A DNA stretch of 64,000 nt from Haloarcula argentinensis DSM 12282. GTDB lineage: Archaea; Halobacteriota; Halobacteria; Halobacteriales; Haloarculaceae. The notes beneath the pieces are model-generated. The model made no database searches. It saw only the letters and a list, made by a program, of their open reading frames with translations, and was not told the origin of the DNA. Positions within the stretch are counted from its first letter, which is position 1, and every line of letters begins with the position of its first letter. Location: positions 96,580 through 160,579 of the forward strand of contig AOLX01000014.1 in NCBI GenBank assembly GCA_000336895.1. The letters run 5' to 3'. The translations under genes were made by a program, and so were the position numbers. Below, piece after piece: positions 7,809 through 17,064 of the stretch.

Positions 7809-8831
7809 TTACCAATCGTCGTCGTCCGCCCGGCGGTTCCACTCGATGGCCCGCTGTGTCCGGTCGTCGAGTCGGACCAGATGACAGAGGGGATTGCCGG
7901 GGTACACCAATGGGTTCTCAAGAATGCCAACCAGCAGTCCGGTAAACGGCGCACGCATCAGCGTGTTCTCCGTCTTGAACGGATTGGCGATCGTACAGAT
8001 AACGTCGCCTTCGTACACTAGGTCACCGCGGTCGTAGTGCATATCCACCAGCCCACCCGAGTCCGCACGGATCCACGTCTTCTCGTCGCTGTCGTCGATG
8101 ACTGTCCGCCAGCCCGGCCACCGGACGGTGTCGGAGTCCCGGAGCCCGAACTCCGTAAGCACCGACCGTACACTCTCTATAGCCGAGTCGATGAGTGGCC
8201 GCTGGAACCGATGGGCCTCGCCCATTTCTATTGTGATCGTCGGGACGCCAGAATCGCTCAGCTCCCGCCGGAGCGACCCCGACGGGCCGTCCGACGAGAT
8301 GATGACGTTCGACGCGAAGGCGTTTGCGACCCGCGCAACCTCGGGGTCCCCCATGTCTGCTCGGACGTGGAGCATGTTTGTCCGCCCGCGCGTGGACGTG
8401 TGGAAATCGAGGCCCACGTCACACGGGGCCAGGAAGTTCCGGAAAATCTCGTGGGCCATCCGTTTCGCGCTCGTCGAGTCGGGATCGCCGGGGAACGAGC
8501 GGTTCAGGTCCCGGTCGTAGATCGGCAGGTACCGCTCCTGTGCCAGAAACGCCGGGACGTTCAGCACCGGGAGACAGACCAGCGTCCCCGCCAGCCCCTC
8601 GTGGTCCCACTCGTGGGCGACCTCCCGGACGACCTCGATGCCGTTGAGTTCGTCACCGTGTGCCGCTGCGGTGAGAAACACCGTCGGACCGGACTGCTCC
8701 CCGTTGACGATGGTGACCGGCATCCGGACGGCGTCCCCCAGATACGTCTCGCTGACCGTGTAGCGAACGTTACGGGTCTCGCCCGACGCAACGATTCCCC
8801 CATCGTAGGTGAACGGCTCGGCCTCGCTCAT
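7809..8831 (-). CDS. succinylglutamate desuccinylase/aspartoacylase (AstE/AspA) family zinc deacylase
   Basis: A 340-residue metallo-carboxypeptidase-like hydrolase. Zinc ligands are visible as H58-x2-E61 (AAAHGDELNG) and the His in LDFHTSTRGRTN; LNRSFPGD is the substrate-carboxylate Arg segment of the family. The start MSEAEPF was chosen because upstream codons look non-coding (an ATG at 8915 would add 28 residues). Members remove acyl groups from N-acyl amino acids, but the substrate here is not known. It is divergent, across 113 bp, from an ATP-grasp/retropepsin-like fusion gene. AstE-like, RimK-like and RimK-associated protease genes are neighbours in many prokaryotes (rimABK-type clusters), which suggests a shared pathway. 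Confidence 0.88.
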   Translation of the reverse strand: MSEAEPFTYDGGIVASGETRNVRYTVSETYLGDAVRMPVTIVNGEQSGPTVFLTAAAHGDELNGIEVVREVAHEWDHEGLAGTLVCLPVLNVPAFLAQERYLPIYDRDLNRSFPGDPDSTSAKRMAHEIFRNFLAPCDVGLDFHTSTRGRTNMLHVRADMGDPEVARVANAFASNVIISSDGPSGSLRRELSDSGVPTITIEMGEAHRFQRPLIDSAIESVRSVLTEFGLRDSDTVRWPGWRTVIDDSDEKTWIRADSGGLVDMHYDRGDLVYEGDVICTIANPFKTENTLMRAPFTGLLVGILENPLVYPGNPLCHLVRLDDRTQRAIEWNRRADDDDW

Positions 8832-8944
8832 GCACTCACAACGAGAGGCGGCTGATAAAACCCCTCCGGCGAGACAGGCCCCGACGGGGCCGTGCCGGAT
8901 GGCGCATCCGTACACCTATACTGGGGCCGACAGAAAGCGACAGC

Positions 8945-10297
8945 ATGAGCGACCAAGACCTCACGGTGGGCGTCCTCAGTCTCCACTCAAGCAAGGAGTC
9001 GAAGGCGATCCTGAACGCGGTCGACGAGATGGGCTACGGGACGGAGTGGCTTCGTACCGAAAACACCGCGATCAGTGTTACCGACGGCGAGATGACGCTC
9101 GAACCCGATGTTGACGCGGTTGCGAATCGGCTGTTGCTCTCCAGCAGCGAACATCCCGCGGAGGGAATCGGGCTCGGGATGACTATCAGCCGGCTCGCAC
9201 CGACGTTGAACGAGCCGATGGCGGCGACAACGGCCTTACACAAGTTTTCGAGCGCTGCCGCGCTGGCTGACGCTGGCGTCCCGGTCCCGGATGCGTTGCT
9301 CGCGCTGTCGAGCGATATGCTGAACGAGGAGCGGGACCGCTTCGGCGACCGTGCGGTGTACAAAACGGCCATCGGTACCCACGGCGGCGGGACGTGGATG
9401 GTCGACATGGAAAATCAGGTTAACGCACAGGTCGGCGGTCGCTACGCGTTCCTACAGGAGTACATGGAACACGACGAGAAACGCCACCACGACCTCCGCG
9501 TGTACGTCGTCGGCGACCAGATCGTCGGCGCGATGAACCGCTACGCGCCCGAAGGCGAGTGGCGGACGAACGTCGCGCTCGGCGGCGAGGTCGAAGACAT
9601 GACGGGGAAACTCCCCGAACGAGTTCGGGAGATCGCGCTCGACTCAGTCGACGCCATCGGGCTAGACTACGCCGGCGTCGACATCGTCCAGAGCGAGGAC
9701 GGCTATTACGTGCTTGAAGTGAACCCCACCGCTGGATTCCGTGGCCTGTTCAAGGCCAGCGGCGTCAGCCCCGCCCCTTATATTGCCCAGCTCGCCATCG
9801 AACGGGCCGGCGGGAGTGTCGACGATGAAACGGTCGAACGGCTCTCCGACCGACTCGACGACTCCAAGCCCGCGTGTACGCCGAAGAAGCCACAGCCGAA
9901 AGCGCAGAAAAACGTCGTCGTGGGCTACATCGAGGAGGTTGTCGTCACCGGAACGCAGGGGACCAAGTCCGTTCTCGCGAAGTCAGACACCGGTGCGACC
10001 AGAACCAGTATCGACGCCAAACTCGCCGCGGAAATCGGAACGGGGCCGATTCTCGACATCGTGAAGATCAAATCTGGGAGCCTCAAGTCCGGCCGCTCGC
10101 GCCCGGTCGTCGACCTCGTCGTCGGCGTCGGCGGGACCCAGCACACCGTCACCGCCAGCGTCGAAGACCGCGGGCACATGGACTACCCGCTGTTGCTGGG
10201 ACGGGACATCCTCAAGCACTACCAGGTCGACGTGAACCGCCGCGCGGACGACGAGACGGAAGTGGACACCGAGGAAGAGGAGCAGAGCGAAGAGTAA
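8945..10297 (+). CDS. RimK-type ATP-grasp ligase fused to a RimB-like (retropepsin-type) protease domain
   Basis: A 450-residue fusion. Residues 1-300 are a RimK-like ATP-grasp ligase: YKTAIGTHGGGTWMVD is the nucleotide-binding loop, DLRVYVVGDQIVGAMNR and VLEVNPTAGFRGL are the Mg/ATP-binding strands. After a Lys/Pro-rich linker (about 310-325), residues 326-430 form the domain called putative ATP-dependent zinc protease or RimB, with the aspartic-protease-like D348-TGA and LLGRDIL. The tail is Glu-rich. RimK-type enzymes add amino acids to proteins or make small peptides. The fused protease domain could edit or process the product. It is divergent from an AstE-family deacylase, which supports a common route. 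The substrate is unknown. Confidence 0.85.
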   Translation: MSDQDLTVGVLSLHSSKESKAILNAVDEMGYGTEWLRTENTAISVTDGEMTLEPDVDAVANRLLLSSSEHPAEGIGLGMTISRLAPTLNEPMAATTALHKFSSAAALADAGVPVPDALLALSSDMLNEERDRFGDRAVYKTAIGTHGGGTWMVDMENQVNAQVGGRYAFLQEYMEHDEKRHHDLRVYVVGDQIVGAMNRYAPEGEWRTNVALGGEVEDMTGKLPERVREIALDSVDAIGLDYAGVDIVQSEDGYYVLEVNPTAGFRGLFKASGVSPAPYIAQLAIERAGGSVDDETVERLSDRLDDSKPACTPKKPQPKAQKNVVVGYIEEVVVTGTQGTKSVLAKSDTGATRTSIDAKLAAEIGTGPILDIVKIKSGSLKSGRSRPVVDLVVGVGGTQHTVTASVEDRGHMDYPLLLGRDILKHYQVDVNRRADDETEVDTEEEEQSEE

Positions 10298-10327
10298 CGG
10301 CGCGCCAGTACCGGCTTCCGGCCCGGT

Positions 10328-10939
10328 TCAGTCTTCGTTCACTTCCGCGACGCTCTCGGCAATGTCCTCGCTAGCCCGCCACAGATACAGGCTCGCGTAG
10401 CTCCGATACGGCGACCACCGCTCGGCGTACTCGCACATCTCCGCGCGGCTGTACCCGTCGCCGACGACGGCCTCGAATCCCTTGCGGATGCCGAGGTCGC
10501 CGACCGGGAACACGTCCTCGCGGCCGAACGCGAACAGGAGTTGCATATTTGCAGTCCAGTCGCCGACGCCCGTGATGGCCGTTAGCTTTTCGTGGATTTC
10601 CTCGTCAGCGGCGTCCTCGAACGTCGCCAGCGAGTAGCCGTGTTCCAGAAACGCGTCGGCGACCTCGTTGACGTAGCGGGTCTTCTGCCGCGAGAGGCCG
10701 GCATCTCGGAGCACCTCGTTGTCAGCGTCTCTGATGCCTGCTGGCGTCACGGTGACGGCGTCGAACAGTCGGTCCCGCGTCGCGGCGGCCGACGCCATCG
10801 ACACCTGCTGGCGGAGAATCGAGACGACGAGCCGCTCGAAGAGGTCCGACGCGGGGTCGAGCGTGAGTTCGCCGTGGGTTTCGACCAGCGGCCCGATGTC
10901 GGGGTTTGCGCGCAACACCTCGTGTGGCGAGTCACTCAT
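10328..10939 (-). CDS. alkA: DNA-3-methyladenine glycosylase II (AlkA-like, HhH-GPD)
   Basis: A 203-residue base-excision repair glycosylase that removes alkylated purines. The helix-hairpin-helix (AITGVGDWTANM, about 121-132) and the catalytic Asp148 in VFPVGDLGIRKGF are clear. The protein consists of the HhH-GPD domain without the N-terminal AlkA_N domain of E. coli AlkA, which is usual in archaea. It is a stand-alone gene, 30 bp from the stop of the convergent fusion gene and 45 bp from the cysE stop on the same strand. Confidence 0.9.
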   Translation of the reverse strand: MSDSPHEVLRANPDIGPLVETHGELTLDPASDLFERLVVSILRQQVSMASAAATRDRLFDAVTVTPAGIRDADNEVLRDAGLSRQKTRYVNEVADAFLEHGYSLATFEDAADEEIHEKLTAITGVGDWTANMQLLFAFGREDVFPVGDLGIRKGFEAVVGDGYSRAEMCEYAERWSPYRSYASLYLWRASEDIAESVAEVNED

Positions 10940-10984
10940 CGCTCTGTGGTACTGACTCGACGAAAAAGAACGTGTCTGTCGCTG

Positions 10985-11542
10985 TTAGCCGTCGGCGATG
11001 ATGGGGTCGGGATTCGGTGAGGCGATGCCGGCCGCGCCCACCGGTTCGGCTGGGTTGCCGACGACCGTCGTCTCTGGTGCCACGTCATCGACGACAACAG
11101 CGCCAGCGCCGACGGATGCGTTCTCTCCGACCGTTATCGGCCCCATTATCGAGGCGTCAGCACCGACGGTCGCGCCGTCTTCGACCGTCGGATGACGCTT
11201 TTCCCGGCGCATTGACGTGCCACCGAGGGTGACACCGTGGTACAGGAGCACGTCGTCGCCGATCTCGGCCGTCTCTCCGATGACGATGCCCATCCCGTGG
11301 TCGATGAACACGCGCTCGCCGATCTCCGCGGCGGGGTGGATCTCGACGCCTGTCAGGAACCGCGTGACGTGGGAGATGAGCCTGGCAAGTAACCTCCGGT
11401 CGTTCGTCCAGAGCCAGTGGGCGATGCGGTAGGCCCAGATCGCGTGCAGGCCGGGGTACGTGAGCGCGACCTCCACGGCACTGGTCGCCGCCGGGTCCTT
11501 TGTGAGTGCTGTACGGATATCCGCTTTCAGTCGGTCGAACAT
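10985..11542 (-). CDS. cysE: serine O-acetyltransferase
   Basis: A 185-residue protein that makes O-acetylserine from serine and acetyl-CoA, the first step of cysteine synthesis. A short N-terminal helical part ([17 protein letters not shown]) precedes the left-handed beta-helix of hexapeptide repeats. Signature segments are [44 protein letters not shown] with catalytic His in IDHG and YHGV, then [20 protein letters not shown]. The short N-terminal domain is typical of archaeal and EpsC-like forms. No cysK lies beside it. Confidence 0.92.
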   Translation of the reverse strand: MFDRLKADIRTALTKDPAATSAVEVALTYPGLHAIWAYRIAHWLWTNDRRLLARLISHVTRFLTGVEIHPAAEIGERVFIDHGMGIVIGETAEIGDDVLLYHGVTLGGTSMRREKRHPTVEDGATVGADASIMGPITVGENASVGAGAVVVDDVAPETTVVGNPAEPVGAAGIASPNPDPIIADG

Positions 11543-11807
11543 TGGTGTGTTGTAGTGATGGCGTATCGTCTGTGCACGAGACAGTCGGTCGCGGTCCGCA
11601 TCACCGGACAGAAGTCACTGAGGACGACAACAGCGACGGGGAGAGCAGCAACTGATCACGGTCCGAAGCGGGCGAGTAGCGGGGCATGAGACTCGGTCGC
11701 CCATGGTTGCTCTATCTACGTCGCTCGGCGGGTTAAAAAGCAGTGGTTCAACGGGCCCTCGCAGGGTTGCCGGGAGTGCGCTGTGGGGCGAGACAGTGCC
11801 GGACCGC

Positions 11808-12965
11808 TCAGGTCATGCCCTTTCCGAGCAGTTCCCGGGCGATGATGTTCTTCTGGATCTCGGTCGTTCCCTCGTAGATCTGGGTGATCTTGGCGTCGCG
11901 GTAGAACCGCTCGACGTCGAAGTCGTTGACGTAGCCGGCGCCGCCGTGGATCTGGACGGCTTCGTCGGCAGTCTCAACGGCGACGCGGGAAGCCTTTTCT
12001 TTGGCCATCGACGCCAACTGCGTGAGCTGGTCGGCGTCGTTGTCGACGCTCCAGGCGGACTTGTGGGTGAGCTGCCGTGCGGCCTCGATTTCGGTGAACA
12101 TCTCGGCGAGCTTGTGCTGGATGGCCTGAAACTCTGAGATGGACTGGCCGAACTGCTCGCGGTCCTGGGCGTATCCGAGAGCGCGCTCGGCGGCCCCACG
12201 GGCGATACCGACGCCCTGCGCGGCCACGCCTGTCCGGGTCTCGTCGAAGAACTGCATTATCTGGAGGAAGCCGGCCCCGCGCGTTCCCACGAGGTTGTCC
12301 TCGGGGACGCGCACGTCGTTGAGGATGAGTTCCGCCGTGTCCGATGCACGGATACCGAGCTTCCCCGTGATCTTCTCGGCTTCGAATCCGTCGCGGTCAG
12401 ACTCGACGAGAATCTGTGAGAAACCGTTGTACCGTCCCTCCGCATCCGGGTCAGTTTCACAGAGGACGACGAAGTAGTCGCCGACCGAGCCGTTCGTGAT
12501 CCACATCTTGTTGCCGTTGATGACCCACTCGTCGCCCTCTTTTCGCGCCTGCGTCGACACCGACGACACGTCAGAGCCGGTGTCGGGTTCAGAGATGGCC
12601 GCGCCCATGATGGCATCGCCCGTCGCGACGGGTTCGAGGTACTCCTCTTTCTGGGCCTCCGAGCCGAACCCGATGAGGGCGTCAGCACCGAAGGCGGCCG
12701 ACTGGATGCTCAGACCGATACCGGGATCGGCCGCGAACAGCTCCTCGGCGATGATAGCGTTCGTCAGCGTATTGTAGCCTGCTCCGCCGTACTCCATCGG
12801 AATGTTCGCGCCTGTCAGCCCCATCTCGGCGGCCTTCTCGACAATCTCCCGGGGAAACTTTTCTTCCGTGTCGTACTCGGTCGCGACGGGCTTGATTTCG
12901 TTTTCGGCGAACCGGGCGATCTCGTCCTTTATCTGTCGCTGCTCTTTCGTCAGTTCGAAGTCCAT
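11808..12965 (-). CDS. acyl-CoA dehydrogenase
   Basis: A 385-residue FAD enzyme catalysing the first dehydrogenation of beta-oxidation. All three domains are present: the N-terminal helical domain ([16 protein letters not shown]), the middle beta domain ([26 protein letters not shown]) and the C-terminal helical domain with catalytic Glu365 in [10 protein letters not shown]. Length matches the short/medium-chain family. It is divergent from the fused 3-hydroxyacyl-CoA dehydrogenase/enoyl-CoA hydratase gene across 113 bp. The two encode consecutive steps of one pathway and may share a regulatory region, which contains the A+T-rich stretch near 12980-13020. Confidence 0.95.
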   Translation of the reverse strand: MDFELTKEQRQIKDEIARFAENEIKPVATEYDTEEKFPREIVEKAAEMGLTGANIPMEYGGAGYNTLTNAIIAEELFAADPGIGLSIQSAAFGADALIGFGSEAQKEEYLEPVATGDAIMGAAISEPDTGSDVSSVSTQARKEGDEWVINGNKMWITNGSVGDYFVVLCETDPDAEGRYNGFSQILVESDRDGFEAEKITGKLGIRASDTAELILNDVRVPEDNLVGTRGAGFLQIMQFFDETRTGVAAQGVGIARGAAERALGYAQDREQFGQSISEFQAIQHKLAEMFTEIEAARQLTHKSAWSVDNDADQLTQLASMAKEKASRVAVETADEAVQIHGGAGYVNDFDVERFYRDAKITQIYEGTTEIQKNIIARELLGKGMT

Positions 12966-13078
12966 ATGTGGTGTGTTGACGTGATATGCATTAATGGTTT
13001 GTAATCCGAAATAAACTTGAGAGTGGTTTTCTAACGAGAGAAACGTTGAAGCCTCGGCCGGCAGTGGAACGATATGTC

Positions 13079-15043
13079 ATGGATTTCGAGGATATTGACA
13101 CTATCGCCGTGCTCGGTGCCGGGAACATGGGTCATGGAATCACCGAAGTGGCCGCGCTCGCAGGCTACGACGTGCGGATGCGGGACATCAAAGACGAGTT
13201 CGTCGAGGACGGCTACGACAACATCGAATGGTCGCTGAACAAGCTGGCCGAGAGAGACCAGCTCACGCAGGACGAGGCTGATGCGGCACTTGACCGTGTG
13301 ACGCCGCTTGTCGATGTCGAAGAAGCGGTCAGCGATGTCGACGTAGTCATCGAGGCTGTGCCGGAGAAAATGGAGATCAAGAAGGACGTGTACACAGAGG
13401 TCGAAGCACACGCGCCCGAAGACGCCATCTTCGCCACGAACACGTCCAGCCTCTCTATCACGGAACTGTCGGAAGTGACCGAACGGCCCGAGCAGTTCTG
13501 TGGGATGCACTTCTTCAATCCGCCCGTGCGGATGCAACTGGTCGAAGTAATCTCCGGCGCACACTCGGGCGACGACACGCTGGACGCTATCGAGGCGCTT
13601 GCGGAGGACTTCGGCAAAACGCCGGTCCGCGTCCGCAAGGACTCGCCGGGGTTCATCGTCAACCGCATCCTCGTCCCGCTGATGAACGAGGCCGCGTGGC
13701 TCGTCCACAACGATGAGGCAACTATCGCTGAGGTCGACTCAACGACGAAGTTCGACATGGGCCTGCCGATGGGGTCGTTCGAACTCTCCGATCAGGTGGG
13801 GAACGACGTCGGCCTCCACGTCCTCGAATATATGCACGAAGTGCTGGGCGAGCCCTACGCCCCGTGTCCGCTGCTCGAACAGAAAGTCGAGAACGAGGAA
13901 CTCGGGAAGAAGACTGGGAAGGGCTTCTACGACTACGAGAACGGCGGCGTCGACATTCCGACCGACGCCGGCCGCGAAGACGTCGAGCACCGCCTCGTCG
14001 CCGTGATGGCAAACGAGGTCGGGAAGCTCGTCGAGAACGATGTCGCTCCCGTTGCGGACATCGATCAGGCAGTCCAGCTCGGCGGCGGCTTCCCGGACGG
14101 TCCTGCGAAGATCGCCGACAAGACCGGCCTCGAGACACTCGTCGATACACTCGAAGAAACCCACGAGGCGACCGGCGCAGAGCGCTACGCCGTCTCCGAC
14201 GGTCTCCGAGAGGCCGCGGCGGAAGGTGGCTTCTACGGCAGCGAAGACGACGCGCCGGCGGAGTTCGACAACGTCACGATCGAATATCCCGGTGACATGG
14301 TCGGTCACATCGAACTCGACCGCCCGCACCGGATGAACACCGTCAGCCCGGAACTGATGGACGACCTCGCCGACGCCGTCGACCTGCTCGAAGACGACGA
14401 CGAGGTGCGTGCCATCCTGCTGACCGGGGCCGGTGAGAAGGCGTTCTCCGCTGGGGCCGACGTGCAGGCGATGGCCTCGAACGCGACGCCGCTGGACGCT
14501 ATTGAACTCTCCCGCAAGGGCCAGCAAACCTTCGGGAAGCTCGAAGAATGTTCGATGCCGGTCGTCGCCGGCATCGACGGCTACGCGCTGGGCGGCGGGA
14601 TGGAACTGGCGACCTGTGCCGACCTCCGCGTGGCCTCGGAGCGCTCCGAGCTGGGCCAGCCCGAACACAACCTCGGCCTGCTGCCGGGCTGGGGCGGCAC
14701 GCAACGCCTCGCCCGCATCGTCGGCGAAGGCCGCGCCAAGGAGATTATCTTCACCGGTGACCGTTACGACGCCGACGAGATGGCTGAGTACGGCTTCATC
14801 AACGAGGTCGTCGACAACGACGCTCTGCACGAGCGGGCGTTCGAACTGGCCAAAGACATGGCCGCCGGCCCGCCGGTCGCACAGAAACTCACCAAGCGCG
14901 CGATGCTCGCCGGCCGCGACGACATCGACGCCGGCCTCGAAGTCGAATCGCAGGCTTTCGGCCACCTCATCGGGACCGACGACGTGATGGAGGGCATCAA
15001 CGCGTTCATGGGCGACGGAGAGCCGGACTTCGAAGGGAAGTAA
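13079..15043 (+). CDS. 3-hydroxyacyl-CoA dehydrogenase / enoyl-CoA hydratase fusion
   Basis: A 654-residue bifunctional beta-oxidation enzyme. The N-terminal half (about 1-375) is 3-hydroxyacyl-CoA dehydrogenase, with the NAD motif GAGNMGHG at 13-20 and HFFNPP, followed by the helical C-terminal domain. The C-terminal half (about 395-654) is an enoyl-CoA hydratase/isomerase, with ALGGGMELA and GQPEHNLGLLPGWGGTQRL supplying both catalytic Glu residues. The order HAD then ECH is the reverse of bacterial FadB and is the common archaeal arrangement. ATG 13079 (MDFEDI) was chosen; an ATG 33 bp upstream is in frame. It is divergent from an acyl-CoA dehydrogenase. Confidence 0.96.
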   Translation: MDFEDIDTIAVLGAGNMGHGITEVAALAGYDVRMRDIKDEFVEDGYDNIEWSLNKLAERDQLTQDEADAALDRVTPLVDVEEAVSDVDVVIEAVPEKMEIKKDVYTEVEAHAPEDAIFATNTSSLSITELSEVTERPEQFCGMHFFNPPVRMQLVEVISGAHSGDDTLDAIEALAEDFGKTPVRVRKDSPGFIVNRILVPLMNEAAWLVHNDEATIAEVDSTTKFDMGLPMGSFELSDQVGNDVGLHVLEYMHEVLGEPYAPCPLLEQKVENEELGKKTGKGFYDYENGGVDIPTDAGREDVEHRLVAVMANEVGKLVENDVAPVADIDQAVQLGGGFPDGPAKIADKTGLETLVDTLEETHEATGAERYAVSDGLREAAAEGGFYGSEDDAPAEFDNVTIEYPGDMVGHIELDRPHRMNTVSPELMDDLADAVDLLEDDDEVRAILLTGAGEKAFSAGADVQAMASNATPLDAIELSRKGQQTFGKLEECSMPVVAGIDGYALGGGMELATCADLRVASERSELGQPEHNLGLLPGWGGTQRLARIVGEGRAKEIIFTGDRYDADEMAEYGFINEVVDNDALHERAFELAKDMAAGPPVAQKLTKRAMLAGRDDIDAGLEVESQAFGHLIGTDDVMEGINAFMGDGEPDFEGK

Positions 15044-15198
15044 TAGCGGACTCGGCCGCCAAGCAAATACGGAGCATCTTTTTCGTGGATACGTCACGGG
15101 GGCGGTCTGCTCTCCGTAGTCGCACGCCTGTGGTACGCATCCTCAGGTAGCGTCTATTTCGATGGGGTTAAATTGGTCCACCCGGAACGACTGAGTAC

Positions 15199-15273
<75 letters not shown>

Positions 15274-15361
15274 CATTACTGTCGCGAACTACTCCGCGAG
15301 CAACGGCGTTCGCCGCCGTTCTGTATAGCATGCTTCTGCACAGACACGGTACGTAGCGGGC

Positions 15362-16750
15362 TCACTCTCCAAGTTTCAGGATGTAGCCGCTCCGTGTTCC
15401 GATATACGCTCCGGACTCCGTGACCGTTGGGGCAGTCGTTGTTCCCTGAATGATGACGCGCCACATCGGGTCGCCATCGAAGGAAAGCGCGTGTACGCCA
15501 GCGGCATCGTCACCCTGCGTCCAGCACACAACCGCATCGGATGCCGTCTGCATCTCTCGTAGCGACCGCTTGAAGGAGTGACTCCAGACGCGCTCTCCGG
15601 CACTTCGGTCAACGGCATGGACTGTCGTCTTACCAACAGGGACGCACACCCTATCGTTGGCGATGACCGGCGGACCTCTCGTGTCATTCGCTGTCGGGTA
15701 CCGCCACTGTTCGGTCCCGTCCGCTGACTGGAGCGCAACTAGGCGTCCACCGAACTCTGTCGCGTATACCGTCCCATCGCGTTCTACTGCGCCCGTCACA
15801 TTGAAGCCGTCCTCAGTGGCTTCCCCTTCCTGATACTGCCAGCTGGAATCCCCTGTCGATTCGTCTATCGCAGCGAGTGCAGGCTCACCCGAATCCGTTT
15901 CCCCCCTGACGTACAGCGAATCTCCGTAGTGTCCTAGCGGGTCTCCCAGCAGGCGTCCCGCGGAGGACCAGCGACGCGTGCCGTCTGTTGTGTCAAACGC
16001 ACTGGTGCGGTCTGGACCCTCAGAGGCGTACACTGTTCCGTTCTGTACCACCGCTTTGCGGATATCCCCAGTTTCGCGCTGGAATCGATTTCTGTTATCC
16101 GACGTGACAGCAAACAGTGACTCTCCGGCACGGTTGATCGCATCGTCGTGTGTGCTTACGATGGCTGTCTCGTCGGCGGTTCCGAGAATGGACAGATATC
16201 TATCCCGTGGTTCCGTCCCCCACTGTAACTCGCCGTTCTCTAGGCGAACCAGTTGCTGCCCAATTCCCAGCCTCCTCGTGTTCCAGCCGACGATAGCGTA
16301 CACCCCGTTGGCTGCGGGAGCTACTACGGGCACGCTCTTGTTCGCCGCGTAGCGCCACTGCTGTGTTCCGTCGGTGCCGACTGCGTAGACGTTCTGACTC
16401 CTGGGCGGTTGCATGCGTTCTTGGGGCGGGGTTCCTCGGTCATTGGTCCCGCCGATGGCGTACACTGTCCCATCCCGCACGACCGGTCGGTCCGTCACGT
16501 AGCCAGGCCACTGTCCCGTCATGGGGCCGTTCGTCTGGTACGTCCACCGGACTGCGTCACCCTCCGGCGGGTCGGGACGCTTGTCGCTTGCCGTCCGCTG
16601 GTCCGTCGCTGTCTCAGCACGTTGGTCGGACCGCGTTGTCGTGCCCGTCGGGGTTGCTGACTCTGGCGTCGCGGTCTGGCTGCCATCGAGACCAGCGCAG
16701 CCAGCGAGCGCGGCCCCGAACGCGACCAGAACCGTCCGTCGGGATTTCAT
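15362..16750 (-). CDS. PQQ-like beta-propeller lipoprotein
   Basis: A 462-residue exported lipoprotein. The N-terminus SRRTVLVAFGAALAGCAG carries a twin Arg and a lipobox (LAGC), so Tat export and lipid anchoring are expected. A Thr/Ser-rich spacer follows. The rest is a series of repeated blades of the form DGTxxWRY...VYAxxxGG seen in PQQ/BamB-like quinoprotein propellers (for example DGTQQWRYAANKS, DGTRRWSSAG, DGTEQWRYPTAND). Such haloarchaeal proteins probably act as extracellular scaffolds or binding proteins; no cofactor residues can be assigned. An upstream in-frame ATG (16801) would bury the Tat signal, so the start is 16750. Confidence 0.9.
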   Translation of the reverse strand: MKSRRTVLVAFGAALAGCAGLDGSQTATPESATPTGTTTRSDQRAETATDQRTASDKRPDPPEGDAVRWTYQTNGPMTGQWPGYVTDRPVVRDGTVYAIGGTNDRGTPPQERMQPPRSQNVYAVGTDGTQQWRYAANKSVPVVAPAANGVYAIVGWNTRRLGIGQQLVRLENGELQWGTEPRDRYLSILGTADETAIVSTHDDAINRAGESLFAVTSDNRNRFQRETGDIRKAVVQNGTVYASEGPDRTSAFDTTDGTRRWSSAGRLLGDPLGHYGDSLYVRGETDSGEPALAAIDESTGDSSWQYQEGEATEDGFNVTGAVERDGTVYATEFGGRLVALQSADGTEQWRYPTANDTRGPPVIANDRVCVPVGKTTVHAVDRSAGERVWSHSFKRSLREMQTASDAVVCWTQGDDAAGVHALSFDGDPMWRVIIQGTTTAPTVTESGAYIGTRSGYILKLGE

Positions 16751-17012
16751 TACGACGGGCTGGCTCTCGCTCCGGCATAAGTTTCGTGTCGATTGTGTCA
16801 CTACTTTATTTGGGTGCTGTACCGTGGATCAATGACTACCGACACCGGACTGAGTACCGTATTTCGAACAGATCTGCGAACGACCGTCCCACTGTCAGAT
16901 TCCTGTCTGTGGGGCAACCAGTGCTATCCGCTATCCTGACAGTCGATTGGATCGAATGGCCCTACAAGAACCTGTGTTGAATAATAGGATGCTTTGCATT
17001 CATATTTGACAA

Positions 17013-17019
17013 GTATATA
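17013..17019 (+). promoter_or_regulatory. probable TATA box of the lipoprotein gene at 17065
   Basis: GTATATA lies in an A+T-rich stretch. Transcription would start near 17040, leaving a leader of about 25 nt before the ATG at 17065. Confidence 0.4.
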
Positions 17020-17040
17020 GGTAAAAGAAAACATATTTCC

Positions 17041-17059
17041 ACTCGTATATAAAGCGAGT
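17041..17059. promoter_or_regulatory. dyad ACTCG-N9-CGAGT enclosing TATATAAA
   Basis: An inverted repeat, ACTCG/CGAGT, brackets a TATATAAA motif directly before the ATG at 17065. The TATA motif is too close to this start codon to act as its own core promoter in the usual -27 position. The dyad may instead be an operator or an mRNA hairpin over the initiation region. Confidence 0.35.
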
Positions 17060-17064
17060 AGTAC

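Larger units (their letters stand above)
16751..17064. other. intergenic region between two divergent lipoprotein genes
   Basis: No gene is seen. The right-hand 80 bp are markedly A+T-rich (about 16975-17055) and contain two TATA-like elements serving the plus-strand lipoprotein gene; these are listed separately. Confidence 0.4.

Noticed and set aside
8037..8855. 272-codon plus-strand frame
   Set aside because: It is antisense to the AstE-like deacylase, which carries the full zinc-ligand set.
13739..15097. 452-codon open frame on the minus strand
   Set aside because: It is the shadow of the HAD/ECH fusion gene; no recognisable domain.
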